A DNA stretch of 64,000 nt, taken from contig CM060731.1 in NCBI GenBank assembly GCA_030704615.1, forward strand, positions 22,692,001 to 22,756,000, in the 5' to 3' direction. The notes under the pieces were generated by a model, which was not told where the DNA came from, ran no database searches, and saw nothing but the letters and a program-made list of their open reading frames with translations. This document shows, in pieces, positions 1 to 10,020 of this stretch (position 1 is the stretch's first letter; each line of letters starts with the position of its first letter). The stretch comes from Takakia lepidozioides (Eukaryota; Streptophyta; Takakiopsida; Takakiales; Takakiaceae). The position numbers and the translations under genes were made by a program.

Positions 1-327
1 AAGCGGTGACTGGCTGTGTTTGGCTGTGTCGGGCTGTGACTGGCTGTGTGGCTGTGCCGGGCTGTGACTGGCTGTGTGGGCTGTGTCTGCTGTGACGACT
101 GTGACGGGCTGTGTGGGCTGTGTGGGCTGTGACTGCTGTGTGGGCTGTGTGGGCTGTGACGGCTGTGTGGGCTGTGACGACTGTGTCGGGCTGTGTTGGC
201 TGTGTAACCCCCCTCTACAGTGCGCTGCTGTCACCCCTAAGGTTCCTGTTTGTCTCAGTCTGTGCAAAAATTAAGGGTACCCTACAGATCCCGTATAAGT
301 GTCTAAGTCCCCTACCGTTCTCTAACA
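1..327 (-). mobile_element. Partial LTR of the gypsy family (element lies left of the window)
   Basis: Positions 1-208 are a GCTGTGAC-type minisatellite and 209-327 closely match the last part of the LTRs ending at 13639 and 25889, finishing with CTCTAACA. No purine-rich tract follows, so 327 is the outer edge of an element that extends to the left. By analogy with the complete copy, this is its 5' LTR in minus orientation. The bases GTATT at 328-332 would be its target-site duplication; the partner is outside the window. Confidence 0.8.
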
Positions 328-656
328 GTATTCAAATGAGATTGTAAACATGAAAGGGAATGTTAGATGGTGCCCTGTAAAGGGCTGTTTTGTCTTTCAA
401 TGACAATGACCTTAGCGGTCTTGTCCATGTCTTGACATGACATGTATATCTTCCCTCTCTTTCGTGTTGCTCACAAAAAAAAAAAACCACAGAGGGAAAG
501 AGGGGGTATAAAAAGTTAATAAGAGAGAGGGAAGATATACATGTCATGTCAAGACATGGACAAGACCGCTAAGGTCATTGTCATTGAAAGACAAAACAGC
601 CCTTTACAGGGCACCATCTAACATTCCCTTTCATGTTTACAATATCATTTGAATAC
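328..656. repeat. Foldback element with 133-bp inverted arms
   Basis: 328-460 and 524-656 are near-perfect reverse complements (I see one mismatch, in the segment GAGATTG versus CAATATC), separated by a 63-bp loop rich in A and in AGAGGG. It could be a MITE or foldback transposon, or the source of a long hairpin RNA. The adjoining LTR abuts the exact outer base of the left arm, so the true element may extend further left beyond the LTR insertion. Confidence 0.85.
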
Positions 657-2340
657 CCCATTACATTTCAGGGTCTCTGAAAAAACAGGGCGGGAGGGTG
701 GGATTCCAGGTCATTCATATCATGAAAGCACCATAGTATGCATCATCATCTCAAAAATTCATTTCAAACTCATTTCAAAAACCAGATTGCAGGTTTGGTT
801 TGAAGATGATGTTTTAGAACCAAGATATAAGCAGGATTCTTAAAAAGGAAGAAGAAACAACAGGGTTGAGCCCCCTTAAGCAGGTATAGGCCTAGAATGG
901 TATTTTAAGGCCTCATAAAATAGTTCTGCCAAGGTGAAAGAGCAGCTCAAAAACCCCTGTTTGTTATCAAGCCATGAAACCAAAATGATATGAGGGCCTT
1001 GAAGAATGTGTGTTATCTATCAAAGCCTATCCTTTTGATCCACCAAGTATCAAGGCAGTCAGAGTAACAACTGCTATTTTGTATCCTTGTACCCTTCATA
1101 GCTTAATTCCTACTCATGCAAATGTAGTTGTAAAAAACCAGAAACAGGGGTAAGGAGAGAAGCAGATCCTCATTGGAGCCATCTTGGAGCAGGTCTGAAG
1201 CGGCATGATGGCAGTTTGAAACAGCAGATGGCATCAGTAGCATAGGCAGCAGCAGAATCCACATTTGCAAGAACAGGAGCTGCAAGCTTCAAGAAATCAA
1301 GACAAGTGAAGACCCTCACCTATGCCCGTCTCAAAAACCACCACATAGCGATGTGTGTTAGTGAGGATGCAGCAGGTGAGTGGCAGGTCTTCACAGTTGC
1401 TATCCATGTCAGTGTTGAATTCTAAAGCAAGTACAGATCACAATTCAAGCAAGGGTAAACTCAAAAAACCTTGAGTGTTTGTGGTATGCCCTGCGCCATG
1501 GCGTCCAATAGATCGTCTCCAACAGAACGCAATCAGAGTAGAAGTGTTCACAGATAGAGAATGGCTCATACACAAAGAGAGAGCAACATGTAATCTGTAG
1601 ATAAATAGGGATAGAGTACTTCCCAACAAGGAGTAAAAGCGCCGCTGCAAAATAAAGAACCATGAGTTTCTGATCAAAGCGATCACCGCTTTGTCGTCTG
1701 CCAGAGAAGAATCTGCTTAACCACCAATGCGCATCCCAAGAGCCAGCCATCACGAGTACCATGTAGCAGCAGGGGAGCAGGTTTATACGGCGCATCATCA
1801 AGGTTCACTGAAGCACGAGTTCAGTGTTGTGAAGTGTGTCGGCCTGCTTAGGGCACAACTTCCTGATTTCTCATCCAGGGTGGATGAAAAATCACATTTT
1901 ATCAAGAGAAGCACTTTGTCAATGGATGACATCCAATAGAAATGTATCTTTTAGGGTTATGGTATAGGCTTAGGTTTAATAACTGCCATCATTTATGATG
2001 GTAGTTTTATTATTCTCTTGGATTTTAAAATAGGTAACCATTATTCATGTAGATCATCCAGTTTAGATGAAAGAAATAGATGGTAAATCAAGCTTTCTGT
2101 ACATTAAGTTTCATCATCCTATAATAATATCATCCAGATTTGGATGAAAAAGGCTGGGATGAAAAACTAAATAACCTCAAAAGGTTAAGGCCAGATGAAA
2201 TCCAAAGAGTTATAGAGGGAGAGGGAGAGAGGGGGCAACAATGAAAAAAAATGTGTTGGGGGGGGGAGGTCAGATAGTGGGGTCAGCTGTAGCATATGTC
2301 CAATACCAGATATCCTAAGTTAATCGACTCTATATCTTGG
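657..2340. other. Gene-free stretch
   Basis: No recognisable coding sequence. Short open frames, including one of 118 codons on the minus strand at 1445-1801, show no family signature. It holds the TCATCCA palindromes listed separately and a small hairpin at about 1977-2013 with AACTGCCATCA in its arm. A purine-rich stretch and a G run lie at about 2215-2265. Confidence 0.5.
1871..2147. repeat. Three short TCATCCA...TGGATGA palindromes
   Basis: Copies at 1871-1887, 2054-2070 and 2130-2147 each consist of TCATCCA, a 3-4 base centre, and TGGATGA (one with AGATGA). They are followed by AAA runs and spaced irregularly. Function unknown; they may be remnants of one inserted element. Confidence 0.5.
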
Positions 2341-3009
2341 AAACAGGACCGCCCACCGACCTGTCAAACAGGCTAAGTCCTGGGCAGAAGACAGTAGAAG
2401 AGATTCTCAAGGACCTGGACCTGGAACCGCAAGTCTTCACCCTGCTGGATAAATCTGACTTAGAGGCTGTAGTGTCCAACCATGTCTGTTGGCATGAGAT
2501 TGTCTGATGAAAATGAAGTTGGGCAAAAAACTTCCCTGAACTTGTTTCCAGTTAGTGACATGGGGGAGGACATCTTGGATGACCTCAAGGGTCTACCCAC
2601 TCTTGGCACTAGACTGAAATTTAAACTCGGGGCAGGAAGCCTACCTTTGAACAGCAAACAGAAGCAGAGAGGAAAGGGAGAGTGCAATTGCCCGTTGTGT
2701 GGTCAATCTAAAGACAGTACTCATTTTCTAATACACTGTTCGGGGTTCTCTCACCAAAGAGACGCTCTCTTCAAATCTATTAAGGGAATTGTGCATGTAC
2801 CTATGTTTACTAACTTTGAAAATCTCGAGGCTAAGCCAAAAGCCCAGCCCCTTCTGAGGCCTAGTTTTTGGGCATCTCACACACATCAGATTGATGCTTG
2901 TGTGAAGGGATTTGTAGAGGATATCTGGAAAACCCGGATTAATTCTATATGTGAAGGTAAGTCTTACTACCAACGTCAGCCCCTGTATAATGGTAAAAAA
3001 CAAAAATAA
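2341..3009 (+). pseudogene. LINE (non-LTR retrotransposon) reverse-transcriptase 3' fragment
   Basis: The open frame from 2482 to 3009 reads through LPTLGTRLKFKLGAGSLPLN, then CPLCGQSKDSTHFLIHC and a nearby SHQRDALF. A zinc-binding CPLCG...E/D..HFL..C..F...R module after an arginine-rich fold is typical of the end of plant and animal LINE ORF2 proteins, just downstream of the RT domain. No RT catalytic core is seen upstream, so this is a 5'-truncated or decayed copy. A related frame (VEEILKDLDLEPQ) precedes it from about 2380. A poly-A-like stretch (AAAAAACAAAAATAAAAA) follows at 2996-3013, consistent with a LINE tail. Confidence 0.6.
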
Positions 3010-3422
3010 AAATGGAGAAACAAATATTATGGAAGAGTCATTGAGATGGACAAGTATTTAAATTAACGACTCGTCGTTGGAACCTGGTCTTAAGATACAT
3101 AGAAAACGCACTAGTATGTAAAGGTAAGTGCATGTGAATCCAAAACAAACGAGAAACTGTCTGTTTTGTAAGCCAAAATCCCCCACACGGATATTTGTAG
3201 ATGAACAGAATGTACAACAGTGCAGAATCTAGCATGCCAAAAAAAAAGATCGAGAGCGTCCACTGCCCACTCGAGGTTCAGTACGACAGAAAAAGAAAAC
3301 AAGAAGGATCCCCCAACGCAAACACAAAGGGAAAAAAGAATTTTTATATCTTAAAACGAATGACCGTAAATGACCTCATTATTTAGTCCACGAACAGAAA
3401 GTGGTTCGCAAGAAGGTAACCT
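3010..3422. other. Gene-free stretch at the edge of the native locus
   Basis: No coding sequence recognised. It contains the leftmost, degenerate copy of the 26-bp palindrome (3254-3279). At 3418-3443 there is a separate palindrome with arms TAACCTTCAG and CTGAAGGTTA, just beyond the end of the DUF7869-type pseudogene. Confidence 0.5.
3254..3279. repeat. 26-bp palindrome, copy 1 (degenerate)
   Basis: Left half GAGCGTCCACTG and right half CACTCGAGGTTC around two bases. Same 26-bp frame as the other copies of the consensus GAACCTCCACTG-NN-CAGTGGAGGTTC, but with several mismatches. Confidence 0.55.
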
Positions 3423-5136
3423 TCAGGTATCTGGCTGAAGGTTAGCCTCTTCCAAATTCGCGTGCGCATTCACTGCTTCCACCGTTGTAATTCTCTTTGT
3501 GCTATTTCTTGTCGTATTTTTCGTGGCGGCATTGTCCACACGACATTGTTCACGTGGATCCATTGAGCAGGATCTGACGGGTTGTACTCCCAAACTTTTG
3601 ACCATCAGTCCCTGTACCTCTCCAAGTTTGAGGGCTAACCTCCTTTCTTCGGTCTCCACCACTCCACCTTCACTTTCTTAAAATTAGGATCCTCCCTTTC
3701 TCGGATGATATCTGAAATTGCCATTCCTATCCAGACCGGGCACGTCGTTGGGTCATGAGGGCGAACGAGCACAAAAAACCATTTCTCACTAGGTGCCATC
3801 CCTCCGATGGTTTGAGGACCAATTTGTTTTCGGCTAGAATCCCTCAAGAAACTGAATACGTTCCGAAATTTCCTGCATTGGCTTATCCAGTTCGGCGAGA
3901 ATATTTCCCCAGTATTGGTCGTATTGTTCCATTACACCTCGGTAATGATCGTCAAGCAACATTCCTTTGGTCCAAAAATCTCTGTAGTTCTTAATACAAT
4001 TTTTTATGAAGGACTGTTTTTCGGAGGAGTCGTCCCCGACAACCCATATCGGTCTTCTTGGAACGGAATCTAGGTCTCCTTCAGGGAGATTTGGATTCCC
4101 GTCAGGGTTGGACTTCCACATCTTAACACTGGAGTTTTAGGAAGCCACTCTGAATTAGTAGCTGACTTCTTGTACTTCATAACGGGCCAACCATCCGCAT
4201 CCTTAAAAACCCGAAAGATGTGCATATCTGAGATCCCGACCAAAGCCTCTTTTCCATCAAGAATACAACCCTTAACAAACTTCTTAAAGTCGGGAACCTC
4301 CTGAATAATTTGAGGAATGAATTGCATATCTTGGGAGATCATGAATGACCTCATCAAATCCGGAAGAATGTAGGTGTTGCGTTCCTTTAGCTTCTTTGAG
4401 ACATAGCTAAAGAATCCATCAATATCGTCATGGGTGTGCCCGCATGAGAAACCAAACTGGATCTCTTCAAAGACATCTTTGGTAGTGAGGAGGGATAGGA
4501 AAACAAGCATCCATCGTTTATCTTGCGGCCTGCAGGGTTTCGGAGCCACCAAACATCTCGATTTACCCCTCATGAGCGTTTCAAAAAAATCATTTTGAAT
4601 TGCAGTGTCAAAAATGTTCCTAGATTCCCGACATGTTGGCTTTTCTAGTTGACGCATGCACCGAGCCAACAACCCAATTGTGAAGTTTGAATTTTCCTTC
4701 CAGAACTCAAGAGAAAATTGAGCGTAAGCTCCATCACCGTGTCTGTGTGTAACCATTCCTGTCAATGAGATAGGCAACTGACCCAATCCCGAGACCATCT
4801 TGTTCGTCGTCTGTAGCCTCGGAATAGCTGTTTTCCTATTATCCGTCTTATCGTGAATAATACACAGGAACTCCTCCGGAATCATAACGGACTCATTCTT
4901 CCAGCTATGGTACAGCCTTCTGCATGACTCAAGTGCATATCAAGTGCCCGCTTATGTGCGACCTGTTCGGTACTCCTTTTAATAGACTTATTGATCAAGT
5001 CCTTCAACATCTCGCATTTTGTGCACTTAGCAAAGGTGCTTCCGATTTTCCGAACCTCCACGTTAGGAAATATTCGATTCCGGATGCGGCTTATAGCGGG
5101 CTGCGTGACTCCTTTCAAACCGAGAAGTCTATTTGT

Positions 5137-5267
5137 CTGCACCCCAACTCCCCAATAATGTCAACGTCCACTGGGCAGTGGAGGTTCTACAAAGTGGAAG
5201 AACAAGAAGGTATGATGGCATCAACACTATTTTGAAACAGGAAATGAGGACATGGAAAAAAAGTCAC
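5137..5267 (-). other. Predicted intron of the DUF7869-type gene carrying a palindrome
   Basis: On the minus strand the donor GTGACT follows codons for EESNE and the acceptor GGGGTGCAG precedes TNRLLGLKG. The splice joins two recognisable parts of the family. The intron is 131 bp and its 3' half contains the 26-bp palindrome at 5162-5187. Confidence 0.6.
5162..5187. repeat. 26-bp palindrome, copy 2
   Basis: CAACGTCCACTG, GG, CAGTGGAGGTTC. Arms pair at 10 of 12 positions. It lies in the predicted intron, about 25 bp from the 3' splice site. Confidence 0.85.
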
Positions 5268-6522
5268 CTCATTGGACTCCTCTCGAATTCTCTTCCAGTT
5301 CATTTCGAGTGGCAAAACTCTCAAAGTATCTCGACATCCCTCTCCAATGCAACGTGTTTTGTGAGGCACATAAGGTCAGTATTGGCATTGATAATGGACA
5401 TAATGTTCCCCTCTGCCTGGAGTGTCCCTGGTCGAGGCTGCTTGACGCCACAATTTCCGTGCAAAGATATTAAACAGCCCTCTTTACTGAGCTTTTTGTA
5501 CTCCATGTACATTGACCTTTCAATTCCGTGTATTATCCACCATGCTTTCTCACAAACATCAACACCCTCTATCGTAACATACGACCTGCGCGATGCCCCT
5601 TCCATGATGTGAAGTCGTTTTGAAACATTCAATCCAAGTTCTCTCTTCTCATCGAATGACGAACCCCAAAATGCAGTACGAATTGTCAAGGTTTTTCTCC
5701 AATCAAAATACTAGCAGCACTGATTCAGCTTGCAGCAAGGTTTGCTACTCACCGACCTCACTTCCTCTAAAGTAAGATTTTTCTTGCATTTTTTTTAGTC
5801 CTCCAAATTGGATGATTTCTTCTTCCTATTAAAATGCCTGTACGCTGCTTTCTTCACGCCTATATGATGGTCGTCATGCTCCATGTCACTGCATGATCGT
5901 AGGAAATTTTTGAGATCAACGGAGAGTATCCGGCCATTTTGATCAAGAAGTCTTGTTTTTGTTAACGGCCATTTCACCAGAAACATCGTCCTCTCCGAGT
6001 TTGTCATTCAGAATGATCTCGTTAGGAATGCATGCCTGAATTCGGCCTTTGAACAGGGCGTTTCCGTCCTCCCCAACAAAAAGACATTGCAAGTTTCTCC
6101 AACAATTTCTCCCAAGACCTACAGCCGGATCCCCTTCAGTCTCACTGTTGGACGGAATTTCATTGCTTTCAGTGAATTGTCCTTGATAATCACTATCTTC
6201 TGTGATGGAATGAGATCCCGGATTTCCTTGAGATGCCGAATCCACAGTTTCATGCGGGTGAACACATGAGACGTCCCACACAACTGGAGTCCCAATTGCC
6301 TCCTTCAATGTGTCTGCATCCATGTGTCGATAAGGCAGAGGACAGGAGCCGAATGCATCATCACAAAAGGTCAGGATAATTGAAATGGTTTACGAACACG
6401 AGTGGTGTCCGTGGCAAGGTCCTTCCCCAGAGACATTCATGCACCTCCTGAGGCATCCACTGACGGAGATCCAGGAAGCGACAGAAACACCCTTTGGCCT
6501 ACTTGGAACCCCATGAATTTAG

Positions 6523-6548
6523 TAACCTCCACTGGACAATGGAGGTTC
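6523..6548. repeat. 26-bp palindrome, copy 3
   Basis: TAACCTCCACTG, GA, CAATGGAGGTTC. It is upstream of the DUF7869-type gene (minus strand). Confidence 0.85.
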
Positions 6549-6798
6549 AATAAAATCGGATTACGGGAAGGAAGATAAACTGAACGAAAGAACGTCGTGC
6601 CACCGAAAGGAAGAGTTGAAGTAGAACTTTTTCGACGGTTTTGAATGAAAACATCAATATGGTTTGAAAAGGTAAAGTCAATGTTTGGATTTATTCCGAG
6701 ACTAATGAAAGACAATTGGAATTGAAGTGGAGTATGAGGGCGGACTATAGAACAATGTGACTACATCTATCTGATCTGTCAGAAGAAGTCACAAATGC

Positions 6799-6824
6799 CA
6801 ACCTCCACTGGACAGTGGAGGTTG
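6799..6824. repeat. 26-bp palindrome, copy 4 (perfect arms)
   Basis: CAACCTCCACTG, GA, CAGTGGAGGTTG. All twelve positions of each arm pair. Confidence 0.9.
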
Positions 6825-6927
6825 GATGATATCTATTGATGAAATCAACCACATGGATGAACAATGGATATAAATGAAGAGGCCCTCTGTAGATGAGAAA
6901 ATGATTCTAGGGATGGATGAATAATAA

Positions 6928-6953
6928 TGTGGGCGACTGCCCAGTGGAGGTTT
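6928..6953. repeat. 26-bp palindrome, copy 5 (right arm only)
   Basis: The right half CAGTGGAGGTTT is conserved; the left half TGTGGGCGACTG keeps only the inner bases. It lies 103 bp from copy 4. Confidence 0.45.
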
Positions 6954-7838
6954 GGGAGTAACTTTAGACAAACAAAAGCAAGTGTAGCTGGTGCACATGG
7001 AGAGTACACAAAAAAATGAGTATCATATTATCCTACGTGAGAAATGTGCAGTTGACACCCGAGACTAAGGAAACAGAGAGAGACGCAGAGGCTGCTTCAG
7101 AAGTACCCTATGGCCAAAGTGGTGCAGGACAGACGAAGAGGTGCACGTTGTCAAGAGAGGTGCAGGATGTCTAGAGAGGTGCGCGAGAGAAAAGAAGCAA
7201 GTGAGAGGTTCGCAGTGGGAAGTTGGTGTTGTGTGGAGTCAGACATTATATAGAGGTGACAAGTAACTTTCATCTTGAATCGCTCCAATGGCAATGTGGT
7301 ATGTTTTCTCTCCCGGATCGATTGTGGCCATCGTGGATTAAGGCGGAATCGAACGGCTTATGTATACCTGCGAAACCAAGGTTTCATTGAAAGTGTGCAC
7401 AATTTTTCATTTATTGACATCAGCCATTGTCACACTAATTATGCAACAACGATAACGGCCGCGATCAAATTGAATTCTATCATACTTGTATGTTAGTAGG
7501 GCTACATGTCTGGCATCATTATCGTGCAGCTTTGATAGCAGACTCTGGAATAAGCGTGAAGGATGCCGATTCTGACAAGTGGCCGGGAGAAATGAAGTCA
7601 TGCGGCTAATCGCCACTTGGATTGCACATTAACAATCGATCATTATAATCTGGGAGGAATCCGGAGGTGAACCATAAAGCACTTTGAGATTTTTCTGTTT
7701 ATATTTATCATGCTGTTACAGTGAATAAAACACTTGGGTAGGCCGGCGCATTGGACAGCGAGGGCGGTGCATAATAAGGGGTGTGCGTAATGCAGTGTCG
7801 TGCCTTGCTTGCTTGCACATGTTTAATGTAGGGATGGA

Positions 7839-7920
7839 CCCCTCGTGTCGGGTATTCCTCGATAAATGGGCATTCCCTCTGGCTCTGGACCTTAAATCAA
7901 GGAATGCCCGACACGAGGGG
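7839..7920. repeat. Stem-loop with 21-bp arms
   Basis: Arms 7839-7859 (CCCCTCGTGTCGGGTATTCCT) in part and 7900-7920 are reverse complements with one mismatch, with a 40-base loop. Inside the loop a second GGGCATTCC can pair with the same right arm. The length is compatible with a small-RNA precursor or a decayed insertion; nothing further supports either. Confidence 0.7.
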
Positions 7921-8439
7921 CCATCTACTATCCTTAAAGCCGTATGTCACATGGTACTTGCGGGTGTTGTCAGAGAATATTGACGTCTGGCGGCTAATTA
8001 CAGCCGAAAGTAATTGTGGACGGCTCATAAGATTATACTGTGTGACAAATCCATAGGTACACCATTGTGTCCTCTAGCAGATTGTGTTCAAAACGATTGC
8101 CTAGGCGTGCCACGTGGGTGGTCACATGTGCGTTTGGGGTGTGGGTTAAGGTTTTGCGGCTTCGAATCTATTTTAAGATTTTTGTAAGCATGCGGGTTGC
8201 AGAGTCTGACCAATGGCGTCATTACAGTCATTTCGTCCTTTTTTCATTCGTTTGTCCAGTTGTCTGTCCAAACGTGTGTGCATTCATCTGTCAATTTGGA
8301 ACAAATATTGAACTAATTTCATCTGTGTGGATGGACAGTATTAATGTTAGTTTGCGTGGATGGGGCAGAACATCCATTTGGGCCGCGCGACCGTTTGATT
8401 TCGGACGGAGGCGATGGTTCCCATCATCCCTGAAGGTCG

Positions 8440-8447
8440 CTTATAAG
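8440..8447 (+). promoter_or_regulatory. Possible TATA box for the plus-strand gene series
   Basis: CTTATAAG occurs about 30 bp upstream of a CTTTGAGCCC/CGACC segment that could be a transcription start, ahead of a long leader. It is only a motif match. Confidence 0.15.
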
Positions 8448-9737
8448 GGGTGCGCTCTTTGAGCCCGACCTTTGGGCTTCCCATTTTCTACACGTAAGCG
8501 CTGCGCGAGTGAGAGCTTGACAGTTGAGAGAGGAGAGCGTGAAAAAGAAGAGTTTTGAGCGAGTTTTGCAGCGATTGGACACTGGAGCATGGAGAGCAAG
8601 AGAGCAGATTAGGCAAGTGCAGAGAGAGGAGAGGGTGAAAGGTAACAGAGTGAAATAGGAAAAATTTGAAGACCGGGGAGGAGAGACAGGACAGTGGTGA
8701 GTGGAGAGAGACGAGTGCAGAGGCGAGAGCACAGGGCAATTACCGGCTTGCAGGCGGAGGTGCGGAAGAAAGTATCAAACGAAGGATTGTGGTTGCAGGG
8801 ATACCAAAATGGCCAACCCAAGTAGGTACAACATTGAAACTCCTTCTTTTCGTCTTCTGTTTCCTATTTTGTGTTGGCCTGTTCTCGATTCATGTGGTTC
8901 ATGTCAATTCGTTTGGCTCCTGCTTCATTCTATGCTACACTGCACTCTCTTCAGTGCACTCTCATCTCTGCTTCAGGGCAGAAGCATGCTACAGTGGCTC
9001 ACTTTTGTCTAGTCTAGTCTAATCTTACTCTCATTTTTTATCTTCAAAACACAACAGCTTTGTTGGAAACCAATTTTTGGGTGATCTCAAATTGAGTTGA
9101 CAGCAAAAATAAGTTACAACACCTAATTTAAAGTTCCTATGAAAAAAGATATAAATGAAAGTAGACTAGTTTAGACTGGACAAAAATTTCGCAAAGTGGT
9201 TGTTTGCTTCATTCCTGCTTCATTTTTTGTCAATTCATTTCACTCCTGCTCCATTCTATGCTTCAGTGCACTCCTGCTTCATTGCTTTATTGTTGTTTTT
9301 CAATTCACTGATGGTTTGTATGGTGGTTTTGTGTGCAATAGGGTTTTTGTACACTCGTTCTGGTAGATTAGGGTAATGGTTTAGGTTGGCGGGAGATTAC
9401 CATGCTGGTTGTATTGCTTGTTTTGTTCAATGTGGTGGTGTTTTGAGGACAGTGGTTTCGGAATAGTCCGGATGTTTATTTCTCAACCGTTTTCTTGATC
9501 CCCAAATCCAGCGTTAGTTTGTTCTTATCAAGATATTGTTGATGCATTTCTTCCCATTCCATTTCAATTCTCGTCCGCCCCGCCATATCTAATTTTGTCC
9601 AATTTGGCAATTATGAAAAACCACGATAGCCTAGTCTACTTGTATGCCACACTAGACATAGGCTAACAATAGGCTTCTTGCAGGCTAGAGTAGACTATTC
9701 GTAGACCCATGTCATGCACATGAGGAACAAAAAACTG

Positions 9738-9763
9738 GAACCTCCACTGCCCAGGGGAGGTTC
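9738..9763. repeat. 26-bp palindrome, copy 6
   Basis: GAACCTCCACTG, CC, CAGGGGAGGTTC. One internal mismatch between the arms. Confidence 0.88.
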
Positions 9764-9943
9764 GTGTGATGTCTGTTTGGGGAAGCTGAAAGACATTTTT
9801 TTTAAAGTAAGGACGAAATCGGATAATTCCGGGAAAAATGATTTAATCATTGTGAGAGGATGTGGGAACGAGTGATGGAATGATATGTGTAATATTGTAA
9901 GTGTAACACATATTTTCCAACGAGATTGGAATACGATAATTGG

Positions 9944-9969
9944 GAACCTCCACTAGATAGTGCAGGTTC
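9944..9969. repeat. 26-bp palindrome, copy 7, next to a 3' splice site
   Basis: GAACCTCCACTA, GA, TAGTGCAGGTTC. It is followed within 50 bp by a pyrimidine-rich tract and TTCTGTCAG at about 10011-10019, a good 3' splice site just before an ATG at 10021. It therefore probably lies in an intron, as copies 2 and 8 do. Confidence 0.85.
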
Positions 9970-10020
9970 GATATTTCTTTGGGTCAGCCAGTTACACACT
10001 TTGATTATTTTTTCTGTCAG

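Larger units (their letters stand above)
3423..6323 (-). pseudogene. DUF7869-type protein gene, multi-exon, decayed
   Basis: Read on the minus strand, the order of motifs follows the DUF7869 family (uncharacterised RNase-H-fold-like proteins common in early land plants and some animals). There is a KKCKKNLT segment near 5780. GNCGVKQP and an MPHKT block lie at 5690-5270. FAKCTKCEMLKD lies near 5020. Then come HGDGAYAQFSLEFW, a GHTHDDIDGFFSYVSKKL motif near 4420, and a C-terminal WIGM...VKVEWWRPKK block near 3680. Frameshifts split it at about 5340, 4915, 4530, 4110 and 3660. The expected Asp-Asn catalytic-type segment near 4530 is out of frame (frame one gives NPAGR, frame two gives QDKRWMLVF). 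At least one intron is convincing (5137-5267). The N-terminal piece 6323-5795 is acidic, unlike the family, and may be a separate exon. Function of the family is unknown; transposase ancestry is possible. Confidence 0.6.
6324..9925. other. Long non-coding stretch between divergent native-locus genes
   Basis: No protein family recognised on either strand. It separates the minus-strand DUF7869-type gene from the plus-strand series that begins near 10 kb, so it may hold promoters for both. Contents listed separately are palindromes at 6523, 6799, 6928 and 9738, a stem-loop at 7839-7920 and a TATA-like site at 8440. Purine-rich sequence at 8460-8760 and repeats of a TTCATTCCTGCTTCATT type at 9205-9290 may belong to a leader or first intron. 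A possible first exon begins ATGGCCAACCCAAG at 8809, but I cannot confirm it. Confidence 0.4.

Noticed and set aside
1-260. GCTGTGAC arrays as a CRISPR array or as genes for repetitive V/G/C- or SRHSPTQ-rich proteins
   Set aside because: Units are short, unequal and without unique spacers, and they lie inside LTRs at every occurrence. The open frames are a by-product of the repeat unit.
1445-1801. 118-codon minus-strand frame as a gene
   Set aside because: No family signature, start context or splice support, and it overlaps other random frames of similar length.
1960-1990. Telomere-like TTTAGGG sequence
   Set aside because: A single TTTTAGGGTTAT with no tandem repetition.
8666-9022. 118-codon plus-strand frame with a hydrophobic stretch as a membrane protein
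   Set aside because: Two overlapping frames are equally open in this purine-rich and then T-rich region, as expected by composition.
9926-10020. Upstream start of the YSP-repeat protein at 9926
   Set aside because: That stretch is formed by the 26-bp palindrome and a pyrimidine tract ending in a 3' splice site, so it is probably intron.
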